In this document: piece after piece, positions 21,498 through 30,604 of the stretch
Numbering within the stretch: position 1 is the first letter of the stretch
Layout: every line of letters begins with the position of its first letter
Assembly: GCF_015709455.1 (NCBI RefSeq)
Contig: NZ_JADNQW010000007.1
Coordinates: 62,001 to 126,000 of the forward strand
Direction: 5' to 3'
Origin: Methylosinus sp. H3A
GTDB lineage: Bacteria; Pseudomonadota; Alphaproteobacteria; Rhizobiales; Beijerinckiaceae
Length of the DNA: 64,000 nucleotides
Translations under genes and position numbers: made by a program
Notes under the pieces: generated by a model
What the model was told of the DNA's origin: nothing
What the model saw: the letters and a program-made list of their open reading frames with translations, nothing else
Database searches by the model: none

Positions 21498-23204
21498 CTA
21501 TGATCGGGTGCGACGCTCGGCGGCCGGGCGTTTCTTGGCCTTTCCGGCTTTCTTCGCTGGCGGATCGAAGCTCGACGGCTCCGCATCGCCCGCCAGCCGC
21601 TCGACGCGGATATTGTCCCCGCCTGGGCGCCGCATATCGCGAAGAAAATTCGGCGCCACCGATTCTGCGACCTCGACCTTCGTTTCGTGCTCGAAGATTC
21701 GGATGGCCCCTATGTCCTGCCGCGTGATATTGCCTTTCCGGCAGAGCATCGGCAGCAGCCATTTCGGATCGGCGTTCCTGGAACGACCGATATCGAGCCG
21801 GAACCACGCCTTGCCGCCAGCCAGAACCGAGCGCGTCGGTCTTTCGCGCCGAGCCTTGGCCGGTTTCTCGCGCGCGTCCGGGCGTTCGGGCTCCTCGCCG
21901 GGGTCGATCACATCTTCCACAGCGGGAAGGCGAGACCGGCACACCTTGACGAGAGCCGCGGCGATTTGTTCCGCCGAACGCTCTGCGAGCAAAAGTCTCG
22001 CCATTCGCAGATCTTCTTCGTCGGGCGGCGCGGTCAGCAGCGGATCGCTCAACAGCCGCTCCTGATCGAGCTGGCGTATATCGTCCATAGTCGGCGGCCG
22101 AGTCCACCGAGCCCGCACGCCAGCGTCGCGCAGCAATCGTTCGGCGCGGCTGCGCCGCGACGCCGGCACCAGCAGCGCGCTCACGCCCTTGCGGCCGGCG
22201 CGGCCGGTTCGCCCGCTGCGATGCTGCAGGGTTTCGGCGTCGTTCGGCAGCTCGGCGTGGACGACCAGCCCGAGGTTGGGCAGATCGATGCCGCGCGCAG
22301 CAACGTCGGTCGCGACGCAAACGCGCGCGCGGCCATCACGCAGCGCCTGCATCGATTGGTTGCGCTCGTGCTGGCTGAGTTCGCCAGACAGCAGCACCGT
22401 CGAGAACCCCCGCTCGAGCAATGTCGCCTGCAAGTGCCGGACGGACTCGCGCGTGTTGCAGAACACGATCGCCGTCTGCGCTTCGACGAAGCGCAGCAGA
22501 TTGACCACGGCGTGTTCCGTGTCCTTCGGCGCCACGCTGATCGCGCGATATTCTATGTCGGCATGGCCGCGCTCACCGCCGGCGACCTCGATCCGCAGCG
22601 CATTGCTCTGATAGCGTCGGGCGAGATTGGCGATGCCCTTCGGCATGGTCGCCGAAAACATCAACGTGCGGCGGCCGGCCGGCGCGGAATCGAGAATGAA
22701 CTCCAGATCCTCGCGGAAACCGAGGTCGAGCATTTCATCGGCTTCGTCGAGCACCACCGCGGCCAAGCCGGAAGTATTCAGTCCCCCTCGCTCGATGTGA
22801 TCGCGCAAGCGCCCGGGCGTGCCGACGACGATATGCGCTCCTTCGGCGAGCTTCCGGCGCTCGAGCCGAGCGTCCATGCCGCCGACGCAAGTCACGAGCC
22901 GCGCGTCGGCGTAGTGGTAGAGCCATTCGAGCTCATGCGCGACTTGTAGAGCGAGCTCGCGCGTCGGCGCAATGACCAGCGCGAGCGGAAGAGTGGCTTC
23001 GACCATCCCGACGTCGTCGAGAATGGTCGAGGCGATCGCCAATCCATAAGCGACTGTTTTACCGGAACCAGTCTGTGCTGATACGAGGATGTCCCGCCCC
23101 GCGGCGTCGCCGGCCAGAACCGCGGACTGAACCGGCGTGGGATCGATATACTGCCGTTCGGCGAGGGCTCGAGCCAGTGCTGGGCTTGTTTCGAAGAAGG
23201 ACAT
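21498..23204 (-). CDS. DEAD-box ATP-dependent RNA helicase with C-terminal RNA-binding domain
   Basis: A 568-residue helicase of the DbpA/DeaD type. The ordered motifs are visible: the Q motif (PTPVQSAVL), Walker A AQTGSGKT, APTRELALQ, GTPGRLRDH, DEAD (VVLDEADEMLDLGF), SAT (MFSATMP), VFCNTRE, VCVATDVAARGIDL and the Arg-finger motif HRSGRTGRAG. After an acidic linker, the segment GKAWFRLDIGRSRNADPKWL to about residue 545 fits the DbpA RNA-binding domain, followed by a Lys/Arg-rich tail. It remodels structured RNA, probably in ribosome assembly or cold adaptation. An accessory-region location is unusual for a housekeeping helicase, so it may be a second copy. Confidence 0.92.
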   Translation of the reverse strand: MSFFETSPALARALAERQYIDPTPVQSAVLAGDAAGRDILVSAQTGSGKTVAYGLAIASTILDDVGMVEATLPLALVIAPTRELALQVAHELEWLYHYADARLVTCVGGMDARLERRKLAEGAHIVVGTPGRLRDHIERGGLNTSGLAAVVLDEADEMLDLGFREDLEFILDSAPAGRRTLMFSATMPKGIANLARRYQSNALRIEVAGGERGHADIEYRAISVAPKDTEHAVVNLLRFVEAQTAIVFCNTRESVRHLQATLLERGFSTVLLSGELSQHERNQSMQALRDGRARVCVATDVAARGIDLPNLGLVVHAELPNDAETLQHRSGRTGRAGRKGVSALLVPASRRSRAERLLRDAGVRARWTRPPTMDDIRQLDQERLLSDPLLTAPPDEEDLRMARLLLAERSAEQIAAALVKVCRSRLPAVEDVIDPGEEPERPDAREKPAKARRERPTRSVLAGGKAWFRLDIGRSRNADPKWLLPMLCRKGNITRQDIGAIRIFEHETKVEVAESVAPNFLRDMRRPGGDNIRVERLAGDAEPSSFDPPAKKAGKAKKRPAAERRTRS

Positions 23205-23931
23205 CAGTGCTGGTTGCTCTTTCCCGCAGGCGCAGGTGACGAAATGTTCGTCGACAGCGATTTCCGCGATCGGATAGCAGCCTTACTTCATTCGACCCGC
23301 CAACGCCATACCGTCGACGTTCTCCGTCTACTCGGCGCGAAAGAGCATAGTCGGAGCGTTTTTCCGTCGGCGGTCCGCGAGCCGATCTCCGATATCCGCG
23401 CAATATGCGACAAGCTCGCCATCGAGAGCGGCATCGCGACCGATCCGGGGCGTCTTCCCCCCGCATCGAGGCCGGAGCGCTGCGTGATCTACCGCCGCCC
23501 CACAGCGCACAGCGGCGCATCGAACCGAAATCGCAATATCCGGCGAAAGAATTCGGCCGCGCGCGAGCGCGGGTCTTGTTTCGAAGCCCGCCCTCTATTT
23601 TCGGCGAGGACGCTGAATTCACGGTTGTCTTCGCCGGTTTGCGGCGAATATTGACACGCGGGCTCGACCTATCACACATTGTCGCATGTCTAGCCTTTGG
23701 ATATGACCGACCAGTCGACGTCGCGCGATCATCGCAGCGGTCGCCGCCTTGTTTTTCGTGCTGAACGGCGTTCTCCCGGCGTCCGTGGGGGCGCCGAGCG
23801 CCGGCAATCCGCACGGGCTCTGGACAATCGGGACGGACAGGCAGCTTTGCCTCCCGGGCGAGGAAGGGGGGGCGCCGCCAGCTCTGCCGAGAACGGCTTT
23901 ATCTCGGCGACGTGTCCGATCGGATTCCCGC
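23205..23931. other. Spacer between helicase and sigma-factor remnant
   Basis: No intact gene. Around 23720-23900 a plus-strand frame reads AIIAAVAALFFVLNGVLPAS followed by NPHGLWTIGTDRQLC, which looks like a signal peptide and the start of a small secreted protein, comparable in position to the small protein ahead of the receptor at 693. No intact start is in frame with it, so it may be another broken gene. Confidence 0.35.
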
Positions 23932-24411
23932 ATGTTCAAGTCCCAACGCCCGTCGATGGGCGCGCTCTTCGAGCGCAATCGGCGTCAACTCACGAATTTT
24001 CTGTTGCGGAAGGTCTGCCCCGAGGATGCGAGCGACATCCTCTAGGAGACCTTCATTCGCGTCCTGCGTCATGAGCGATTCGAGACAATGGCCGATCCCC
24101 CGTCCTGGCAGCGGCGGATCGCGCTCAATCTCGCACGGGATCTGACGCGCCGACGCCGAACCGAGGCAAAGCACATCGAGTTCGGCGACTTCCCCCTGGA
24201 TGCGCCCTGCGACAAGGCGCGCCCCGACGAGAGCGTCGAAACCGACGAGAAATGGCGGCTTCTCCATGCGGCGATCGACGCGCTGCCGCCACGCTGCCGC
24301 GAAGTCTTCCTTCTCTATCTATTCGAGAGCCTGTCGCTCGGCATGTCGCAGAATATGGCGCAAAAACACATGCGGCTCGCCGTCCAGCGCTGCCTCGCGG
24401 CGTTGCGATGA
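23932..24411 (+). pseudogene. ECF sigma factor (FecI-like), interrupted by an in-frame amber codon
   Basis: The frame starts MFKSQRPSMGALFERNRRQL, and region 2 reads FLLRKVCPEDASDIL, then TAG at 24043-24045, then ETFIRVLRHERF, exactly where relatives have a Gln codon (CAG to TAG). Region 4 follows: IDALPPRCREVFLLYLFESL, but the helix-turn-helix is short; LSLGMSQNMAQKHMRLAV appears to lack about seven residues normally present between SLS and LGMS. FecI-type factors switch on an adjacent TonB-receptor gene when FecR signals. Stop plus deletion indicate loss of function. Confidence 0.85.
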
Positions 24412-24523
24412 ATTTCGGCTCGGACGACCTCCCGTTTCGACCTGCTCGCGCGTGATGATAGATGAAACGATCTATCGGGCGAGTTCCGGCGTCTCGACAC
24501 GGGCGAGGGGGGATGGCCGAAGC

Positions 24524-25450
24524 ATGACGGAAGAGACGTATGACGACGGGCGGCGAAGCGTCCAAGACGCCGCCATCGACTGGTGGCTGCGACAAAACGA
24601 CGGCCCGCCGCTCACGAAAAAAGAAAAGGCCGCGCTGGATCAGTGGCTCGCGGTCGATGACGCGCATCGCGCGGCCTTCGACGAAGTGGCGGGCTTTTCG
24701 GCCATATGGCGCAGCGCTACCCCGGCGCCGGGCCGATTCGAAAGAAGCGCCGGACGAAGCGCAAGCTCGCGGGCGCAGCCGTTGTGGCGACGATCTTCGC
24801 CCTGCTGCTGCTCGGAGACGCGCCGCTCTATCTGATTTCGGATCATTACGCCGGAGTCGGCGCATCCCAGCGGATCACGCTCGGCGACGGCTCCAGGATC
24901 GAGCTCAATTCCAGGACCGCGGTCGCCCTGCGCTTCTCCGGCGCGGAACGGCGCATCCTCCTGCTGGAAGGAGAGGCCTGGTTCGACGTGGCTCCCGACG
25001 CCTCACGCCCTTTCGTCGTCGAAGCGGCAGGCGGGACGGTCACGGCGCTCGGCACCGCCTTCGACGCCTCGCTGGACCGGAACGCCGCGCAAGTCGTGGT
25101 CGGACAGCAGAGCGTCGCGATCGCGAGCGGCGGACGCTCCGTGCTCGTCGAGGAAGGACAGCAGAGCGCCTATGCGACAGGCGCCGCGGCTCGGGCGCCG
25201 ACGGAGGCCGATCTCGACCGCGTCTCGGCTTGGCGCCGGGGCCAGCTGATGTTCGAAAACGAAACGCTGGGCGAGGTCGTCGACGCGCTCGGACGCTATC
25301 GCCGCGGCCTCGTCTATTTCGTGAATCCGGCGCTGAGGGCACGTCGGGTGACGGGCGTCTTCCGCATCGACGATCCGCTCGCCGCCTTGCGGCAGATCGA
25401 AATCTCGCTCGGCCTGCATGCGGTCTATCTAACTAAGTATATGATTATAA
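24524..25450 (+). pseudogene. FecR-type anti-sigma factor, frameshifted
   Basis: The start MTEETYDDGRRS has a purine-rich GGGGGGA upstream. The N-terminal DUF4880 part (AAIDWWLRQNDGPPLTKKEK, FDEVAGFSAIW) is in one frame; the membrane helix (AGAAVVATIFALLLL) and the periplasmic FecR domain (RITLGDGSRIELNSRTAV, LLLEGEAWFDVAP, ALGTAFDASL, FENETLGEVVDALGRYRRG, VTGVFRIDDPLAALRQIE) are in another, so the frame is broken near 24705-24730. The normal C-terminal stop is missing: homology ends at YLTKYMIIIK, and the frame runs on through an AT-rich patch. It belongs to the decayed FecI-FecR-receptor set. Confidence 0.85.
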
Positions 25451-25519
25451 TCAAAGAATATAACTGGATTTTTTTTCGTTCTCGACCTCCTCTTTGCACC
25501 GGCGATCACGTGTTTCAAA

Positions 25520-26630
25520 GTGGAGGGGCATTTCGCCACTCGGTCGAAACGGGGATGCGGCAATGGCGGGCAGAATGGTTCAGGGCGAGCGCGGAATGGG
25601 GACAACGACGCGATCGCGGCGGCGATCGCGACCATCGCAGCGGGGGCGCCGGGCTCACCCGCCCGCGCCGCCATTTCCGCCGAGCAGCGCGCCGACGTGG
25701 TGCAGACCTACCAGATTCCGCCCGGCGCCATGTCCAAAGCGCTCAACGCCGTGGCCGGTAAAAACGGCCTGCAACTCCTCTATGACGCCTGGCTCACCGA
25801 GAGCCTGCGCTCTCCGGGACTGGTTGGAATTTTTTCGACGCGAGAAGCATTGGATCGCCTCCTCATTGGCACGAGCCTCTCCTATCGCTTCTCCCGCGAC
25901 GGCGAGGATGTGTCGATCGTGCTGGCGCAGAACGATAGCATGCGCAATGACGCGGGGGCGGAAGAGCTGCCGTCGATCGACATCGGCGCGGCGCGGCCGG
26001 GCGACTCGCGGCTCCGGCAAGCCGAGCCTCACGCCGCAGAACAGCTACGTCACGCCGGTCGTGTCGGTCGTGTCGGTCGGCACCAAGACCGACACGCCAG
26101 TCATGAACACGCCGGTCAATGTGCAGGCGATCACACAGAGGTGCTCAAGGATCAGCAGGCGATCACGCTCGCCGAGGCGTTGCGCAACGTAAGCGGGGTC
26201 TCTGTCGGTAGCCCCGGCGCCTCCTCGGGCTTCTCGCGGGCCAATGGAATATTGCTTCGCGGCTTCAACGCCGGGAGCATCTATCGAGACGGCTTTCGCG
26301 TCGACAACGTCGGCAACATCGATATATTTTCCTCGACACAACTCGGCAATGTGGCGAGCATAGAGGTGCTCAAGGGTCCGGCCGCCATTCTCTATGGACT
26401 CTCGGAACCGGGCGGCATCGTCAACATCACCACCAAGGGACCGCAAGAGCAGCCGCATTATTCCATCACCCAGCAGATCGGCTCGCTCGCGCTCTATCGC
26501 ACCACCATCGGCGCCACCGGCCCGCTCAGCGCGGACAAGTCCGTGCTCTATAGGGTGGATACGTCCTATGAGAACAATGGCGCGCCCTATGGCTCATTCG
26601 TCGATCTGACTCATAGCCAGAACTTCTTTG
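25520..26630 (+). pseudogene. TonB-dependent receptor with STN domain, frameshifted and truncated
   Basis: It carries a signalling STN domain (VVQTYQIPPGAMSKALNAVA, LVGIFSTREALDRLLIG, about 25690-25920), as in FpvA/FecA-type receptors that talk to FecR. The TonB-box/plug entry (NSYVTPVVSVVSVGTKTDTP) is in a different frame between about 26010 and 26135. The plug resumes with QAITLAEALRNVSGVSVG, SIEVLKGPAAILYG and PGGIVNITTKGP. Homology stops at SFVDLTHSQNFF (about 26630), so nearly the whole barrel is missing. The signal peptide is also not clear. Together with the broken sigma and FecR genes this is a dead surface-signalling uptake locus. Confidence 0.85.
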
Positions 26631-26988
26631 TCGTCCTCCCAATAATTGACATTGCGCGGAAGCGTCCATCTGGTGGAAGAAACGCAAAGCGCGGCGGTTC
26701 CGCAAGGCCCAGGGCGCCTCCGCAAGCGCAACGCTCGAATCATCGGCGACCGTGTGACACTGCGCCATTGCTGACGATAGCAAGCAAAACCATGCCCAGC
26801 GCCGTGTCGCCGAACCCTTCCATGCGGATGGCGACGGCCGAACGGCAGGAAAATCGGCGCGGGAACAAAGCGTCTGCGGACCGCGGAGAAGATATCGGCG
26901 ACCGCCGCGCGCCGATCGCCCACAGCTTCGACGATGAACTCCCGGCCAATGTCGGAGGCGCATGACCGGGAGCGTTCGCGCAGATCGC
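26631..26988. other. Unrecognised sequence replacing the receptor's barrel
   Basis: Immediately after the receptor breakpoint, the minus strand gives protein-like pieces in several frames (for example EGFGDTALGMVLLAIVSNGA), without one continuous frame. It looks like the scar of a second decayed gene or element that joined here. No terminal repeats were found. Confidence 0.3.
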
Positions 26989-27690
26989 CTACCTGCCGAA
27001 TCGATAGCTCACACCGACAGTCACGGCGCCGGTCGCTGCATCATGACGTATCCCCAGGGCCGGATTGAACGGAAGCGAAGCGCTTTTCCCTGTGGAGAGA
27101 TCCGAAACACGGAATTCGACGTTCCCGCGCCAATGGTCGTCGAATGCGTATTCGGCGCCGACGCCGATCGTCGGCGCGCCGACGATGTGATCCTTGCGTG
27201 AAAGAGCGAAACCTGAAAAATGCTCGTGTCGGACATGGGCGAGATTCAGGCCCCCGCTCACATAGAGCAGCAGCCTGTCGAACGCGTAGCCGAGACGTCC
27301 GCGCACAACCCCATCGACGTCGACCATATTCCTGACGCCGATTCCGAATGGAAGAATTCCTGAATTTGTCGCATGAGCGCCGGAGACATCGACCCGCAGT
27401 CCGAAGACCAGGGAGTTGACATGCCAGTCGTAGCCGGCGTGCGCGCCTCCGAGGAAACTGCCCCCATGGGACGTATTGTAAGCCAGCGCACCACTGGTCG
27501 TCGGCAATAGCGGAGCCGACCGATCCGCGAAGCCGAGCGCGCCGACATGGGCTCCGATGTAGCCGCCTTCGAAAAGAAAGGCCGGAGGCGGGACGTAGGT
27601 CGGCGCGCCGTGGTGGATTGGCAGATCAGCGGCCCGCGCTCCGAAAGCGGCGATCAAAGAGGTTGCGATCGTGAAGGCCTGGCGTTTCAT
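26989..27690 (-). CDS. Outer-membrane beta-barrel protein (Omp25/porin-like)
   Basis: A 233-residue protein with a signal peptide (ends FGARA, then ADLPIH) and the alternating pattern of an eight-stranded barrel: FEGGYIGAHVGALGF, GAHAGYDWHVNSLVFGLRVD, VRGRLGYAFDRLLLYVSGGL, TIGVGAEYAFDDHWRGNVEF, and a C-terminal VTVGVSYRFGR. This is the rhizobial Omp25/Omp31 or heme-binding OmpA-like style. AGGAGAA precedes the ATG. Function beyond envelope structure is not inferable. Confidence 0.88.
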   Translation of the reverse strand: MKRQAFTIATSLIAAFGARAADLPIHHGAPTYVPPPAFLFEGGYIGAHVGALGFADRSAPLLPTTSGALAYNTSHGGSFLGGAHAGYDWHVNSLVFGLRVDVSGAHATNSGILPFGIGVRNMVDVDGVVRGRLGYAFDRLLLYVSGGLNLAHVRHEHFSGFALSRKDHIVGAPTIGVGAEYAFDDHWRGNVEFRVSDLSTGKSASLPFNPALGIRHDAATGAVTVGVSYRFGR

Positions 27691-27822
27691 GCGGTTCTCC
27701 TGAAAATGACAAAGCTCGAATGTTCGTCGAAGCAGGATCGCTTCGACGTCGCCCTTTGCCGAATTGGCTCGAGAGTTACGGCGCGTCCGACGCCGGCCGC
27801 GCGCGTATGTCGATATTCGCGG

Positions 27823-28446
27823 TCAATTCGCGGGGATGCTCGGCGTCGCCCTCAATGCGAATTTCTCGCAAGGTGGGAGAAGCGCGGCGAGCGGCTTCTC
27901 CGTCGTGACGGCCGTTCGCAGATCGACGTCCTTCAGCAAGGTGAGATAGTCTCCTGACGATCGCGTTCGTAGATAGCTCGTCGTCAGCAAGGGCCCATCC
28001 GGCAATTCGCCGCGCCGGCAGGAGTCCGCGCCAACTCCGAAAGATCCATGCGTCGCGCCAGGATTGCGCGCCTTCTCCTCTAGGGATCGTTGTTGGAGCG
28101 CTCGGATTCGAGCGTGATCCGCCGGGTCGACTCGATAGGCGTAAAGACGTGTTCCAGCCGTCTTCTCGCCGGTCAACGGCGCTATGTCCTCTGGCGCCGT
28201 CGTTTCCAAGAGAGCGAATTTCGCTTCATGCCTATTGTTCTCTTCTCCATCGCGCCACCAGCCTACCGTCAAAGTCACGCCGCCAGGACGCGGCTCCAGC
28301 GCCTCGGGCATGCGGATAGCGGCGCGCAAAGTTTTCGAATCTACGTTGGCGGCGTCGAAACTGCGGAGCGCCCATAGTGTCGATACGGGCATATGACCGC
28401 AGGCCGCCAATGACGCGAGGAGTGGGGCAACAATCAAGCGTGACAT
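27823..28446 (-). CDS. Putative lipoprotein of unknown function
   Basis: A 207-residue product whose N-terminus MSRLIVAPLLASLAACGHMP is a short lipoprotein signal with lipobox LAAC (Cys about residue 16). The mature part has VTLTVGWWRDGEENNRHEAK, RLYAYRVDPADHARIRALQ and a late Cys pair region (GADSCRRGELPDGP, LPPCEKFAL). AGGA lies directly before the ATG. Upstream (28447-28500) is unusually AT-rich for this window and probably holds its promoter. No family is recognised. Confidence 0.72.
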   Translation of the reverse strand: MSRLIVAPLLASLAACGHMPVSTLWALRSFDAANVDSKTLRAAIRMPEALEPRPGGVTLTVGWWRDGEENNRHEAKFALLETTAPEDIAPLTGEKTAGTRLYAYRVDPADHARIRALQQRSLEEKARNPGATHGSFGVGADSCRRGELPDGPLLTTSYLRTRSSGDYLTLLKDVDLRTAVTTEKPLAALLPPCEKFALRATPSIPAN

Positions 28447-28551
28447 GATCCTGCATGTTATGGGTTACGTGATTAACGTTTTACATTAAATTTTGAATGT
28501 GTCAACCGCGCTGTCGCGCATCCAGCGCCGACTACGGCCGCCCCCGGCTTT

Positions 28552-28990
28552 CTAAATTGTCCCGCCTTGTGGGACTGCGCGAATGGCATCGTCGACGAGA
28601 TCGGCGACGACCGACTCCAAAGCACGTCGATTGCCGCTGACGATCACGAGAGGCGCGCGCGCTGCAACGAGGCGCCAGCCAACATCGACGAAATCGATCG
28701 TTTCGTCGATCGGCGGCTGAGCTTCACCCAGCGGTGCGCGATCAGCGCCTGCTCGACGATCGCCTGGACGTGACGCGCGGGTTCGGCGGATAGGCGGATG
28801 GGCGAGAGCGATATCCGGAATGTCGGGCGGCTCTCGCCATGCACAAAGCCCGCTGCCCTCGGGAAGAAGATGCTGACTCGGGCGGCAACGTCGCCACGCT
28901 TTGCGCCCTCACGGCAAGCAATACGATGCCGTCTCGCTGACTTCCCTCGAGTATCGCATCGCGTTGCAATACCTCCTGCGCCAATCGATT
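28552..28990 (-). pseudogene. Possible histidine-kinase C-terminal remnant
   Basis: Reading leftward, one frame contains ESRPTFRISLSPIRLSAEPA and HVQAIVEQALIAHRWVKLS; after a one-base slip near 28710, a second frame continues PPIDETIDFVDVGWRLVAA, LVIVSGNRRALESVVADLVD and DAIRAVPQGGTI before a stop at 28552-28554. The last part resembles the N-box of a kinase ATPase domain (L..V..NL..NA.RA.P.GG.I). The glycine boxes that should follow are absent. The assignment is tentative. Confidence 0.35.
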
Positions 28991-29370
28991 TGATGCAGTC
29001 TCGGAAATATCGCATCTAATCATGCGGATTATCCGTGTCCCTTGCTTTATTTTTCTACCATCGCCGCCCCAGACGCTCATTCCTCTTCAGGCGACGGGCG
29101 CGCGGACGCCGACGAGCCGCCAGGAAAATCTGCGAATGGCTGTCCGAGGACGACGAGTGGCGAAGGACCGAATTGAGATATCCGGTTTGCGCCGCAGCGC
29201 ATCTATGGTCTGGACGACATGATTTAGGGAGAGGCCACTATTGCCGGCCGTTCAAAAGGGCTGCACATGGCTCGTTCATCACCTTTGCCCGCCGGCTCCG
29301 CTTTCAGCGGTTCCTAGCTCGGGCTCCAGCCACGCAAAATTCACGAATTGTCGAATCGAGGCGTCATGAG
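28991..29370. other. Spacer with no supported gene
   Basis: Short frames on both strands lack family signatures and start signals. It ends at the stop of the HupE-like operon, which is transcribed toward it. No convincing terminator hairpin with a T-run was seen. Confidence 0.4.
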
Positions 29371-29988
29371 TCACGACGCCAAGGTCAGACCGCCCATCAT
29401 CAGTCCGAGCGCGGCGATCCAGCTTCCGAGCACGCGAATGGCGACGCGCCGCCATGTCTGCGTGGCGGTTCCGGCACCTCGAAACGCGAGCGTCGACGCC
29501 ATGACGAGCGCGATGATGACATAGCCGGCGACCGCGAGGCCCGCTGCAAATAGCAAGCGATTGGTCTCCGGTCCGACCGCGCCGGCATTGGCCGCGCCGC
29601 GCGCCGCCGCTAAGCCCAATGCGATCGCACACAGCAGCCCGCCGTGAATGCGCAGCTCCAACGCCAGCAACAGTCCGAGTAGAACGAGCGCGCCAGCGGC
29701 GACGAGCGCGCCCTCGGATGTCGCGTTCATCGTCATTCCTGTCGTCAGTCCGGCCAGGAGGCCGAACGGAAAAAGCAAGAGAACCGACCTCGCGTTGGAC
29801 GCGCCGAGCGATCCTGCCAGAATGCCCAATGCGAACCAGAGGATCACATCTTTCAAATCGGTCAACGGATGCACGGCGCCCGCGTAGAAGTCGCCGAGCC
29901 GCGCGCCGATGATATGCGCACTCGCCGTCTTCGCATACAGAAGGAAGAAGAGGGCGCCGGCGACGGCCGACTTCGACTGGCCGCTCAT
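29371..29988 (-). CDS. HupE/UreJ-like membrane protein (third of three)
   Basis: The start at 29988 overlaps the stop of the preceding HupE gene by four bases (ATGA), so it is translationally coupled. The 205-residue protein has a cleavable-looking N-terminus ending TASA, directly followed by HIIGARLGDFYAGAVHPLTDLKD, then five to six hydrophobic segments (LFPFGLLAGLTTGM, LLGLLLALELRIHGG). The HPLTD motif echoes the HPLxGxDH signature of HupE, but the second His/Asp is replaced, so it is a diverged paralogue. Such proteins are proposed Ni/Co (or other metal) permeases. Confidence 0.75.
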   Translation of the reverse strand: MSGQSKSAVAGALFFLLYAKTASAHIIGARLGDFYAGAVHPLTDLKDVILWFALGILAGSLGASNARSVLLLFPFGLLAGLTTGMTMNATSEGALVAAGALVLLGLLLALELRIHGGLLCAIALGLAAARGAANAGAVGPETNRLLFAAGLAVAGYVIIALVMASTLAFRGAGTATQTWRRVAIRVLGSWIAALGLMMGGLTLAS

Positions 29989-30590
29989 CCTGCGCCGCCT
30001 GAGCCGAGCGTCAGAAAATAGCCGCCGAGAAGGGCGATCATCGCCCCGAGGCCTTGGATGAGACGCGCGCCGAGCGGCCATTGCGACACGGCGCCAATGA
30101 CGATCCCGCAGCCATGCAGAAAGCCTGTCGCGGTGACGAATCCGACGCCATAGGCCATCGGATCGGTCGCGCCGGGGAGCTCCGCGCCATGTGCATGGCC
30201 ATGAAATATCGCGAACAGGCTGACGACGAGCGCCGCGATGACGGTCGGCGGTCGAAGGCGTGTCGCGACCGCAGCGCCCAATAGTATGGCCGATAGTGCG
30301 ATCATCATCTCCGGCGCCGGCAAGGGAATATGCATGACGCCGAGCACGCCTCCAACCGCCATGATCAGAGGAAAGGCGATCGGAAGCAGCCAGATTGCCG
30401 GAGCGCCGAGTTGCGCGCCCCAGAGCCCGACGGCGACCATAGCGATCAGATGATCCCCGCCGCTCAGTGGATGCAGAAAGCCGCTCGCGAGGCCGCCGGC
30501 CAATCCCTCTCCATCATGCGCGAGAGCGGGCGATGCGAGCGCGAATCCGGCGAGCAGGCTGAATGCGAAGGATCGGAGGCGAAGCGACAT
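29985..30590 (-). CDS. HupE/UreJ family metal permease (second of three)
   Basis: A 201-residue protein starting MSLRLRSFAF with a signal-like helix ending SPALAHDGEG. The family signature is clear: GFLHPLSGGDHLIAMVAVGLWGAQLG, and later the His-rich FHGHAHGAEL and GFLHGCGIVIG. Six hydrophobic segments are visible. HupE/UreJ proteins carry Ni2+ or Co2+ for hydrogenase or urease in several bacteria, but neither enzyme is encoded here, so the metal is open. It lies 14 bases after the larger HupE gene. Confidence 0.88.
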   Translation of the reverse strand: MSLRLRSFAFSLLAGFALASPALAHDGEGLAGGLASGFLHPLSGGDHLIAMVAVGLWGAQLGAPAIWLLPIAFPLIMAVGGVLGVMHIPLPAPEMMIALSAILLGAAVATRLRPPTVIAALVVSLFAIFHGHAHGAELPGATDPMAYGVGFVTATGFLHGCGIVIGAVSQWPLGARLIQGLGAMIALLGGYFLTLGSGGAG

Positions 30591-30604
30591 GGCGAGGGCT
30601 GTCC

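Noticed and set aside
21687..22949. A 420-codon plus-strand frame opposite the helicase
   Set aside because: Shadow; the helicase motifs lie on the minus strand in order.
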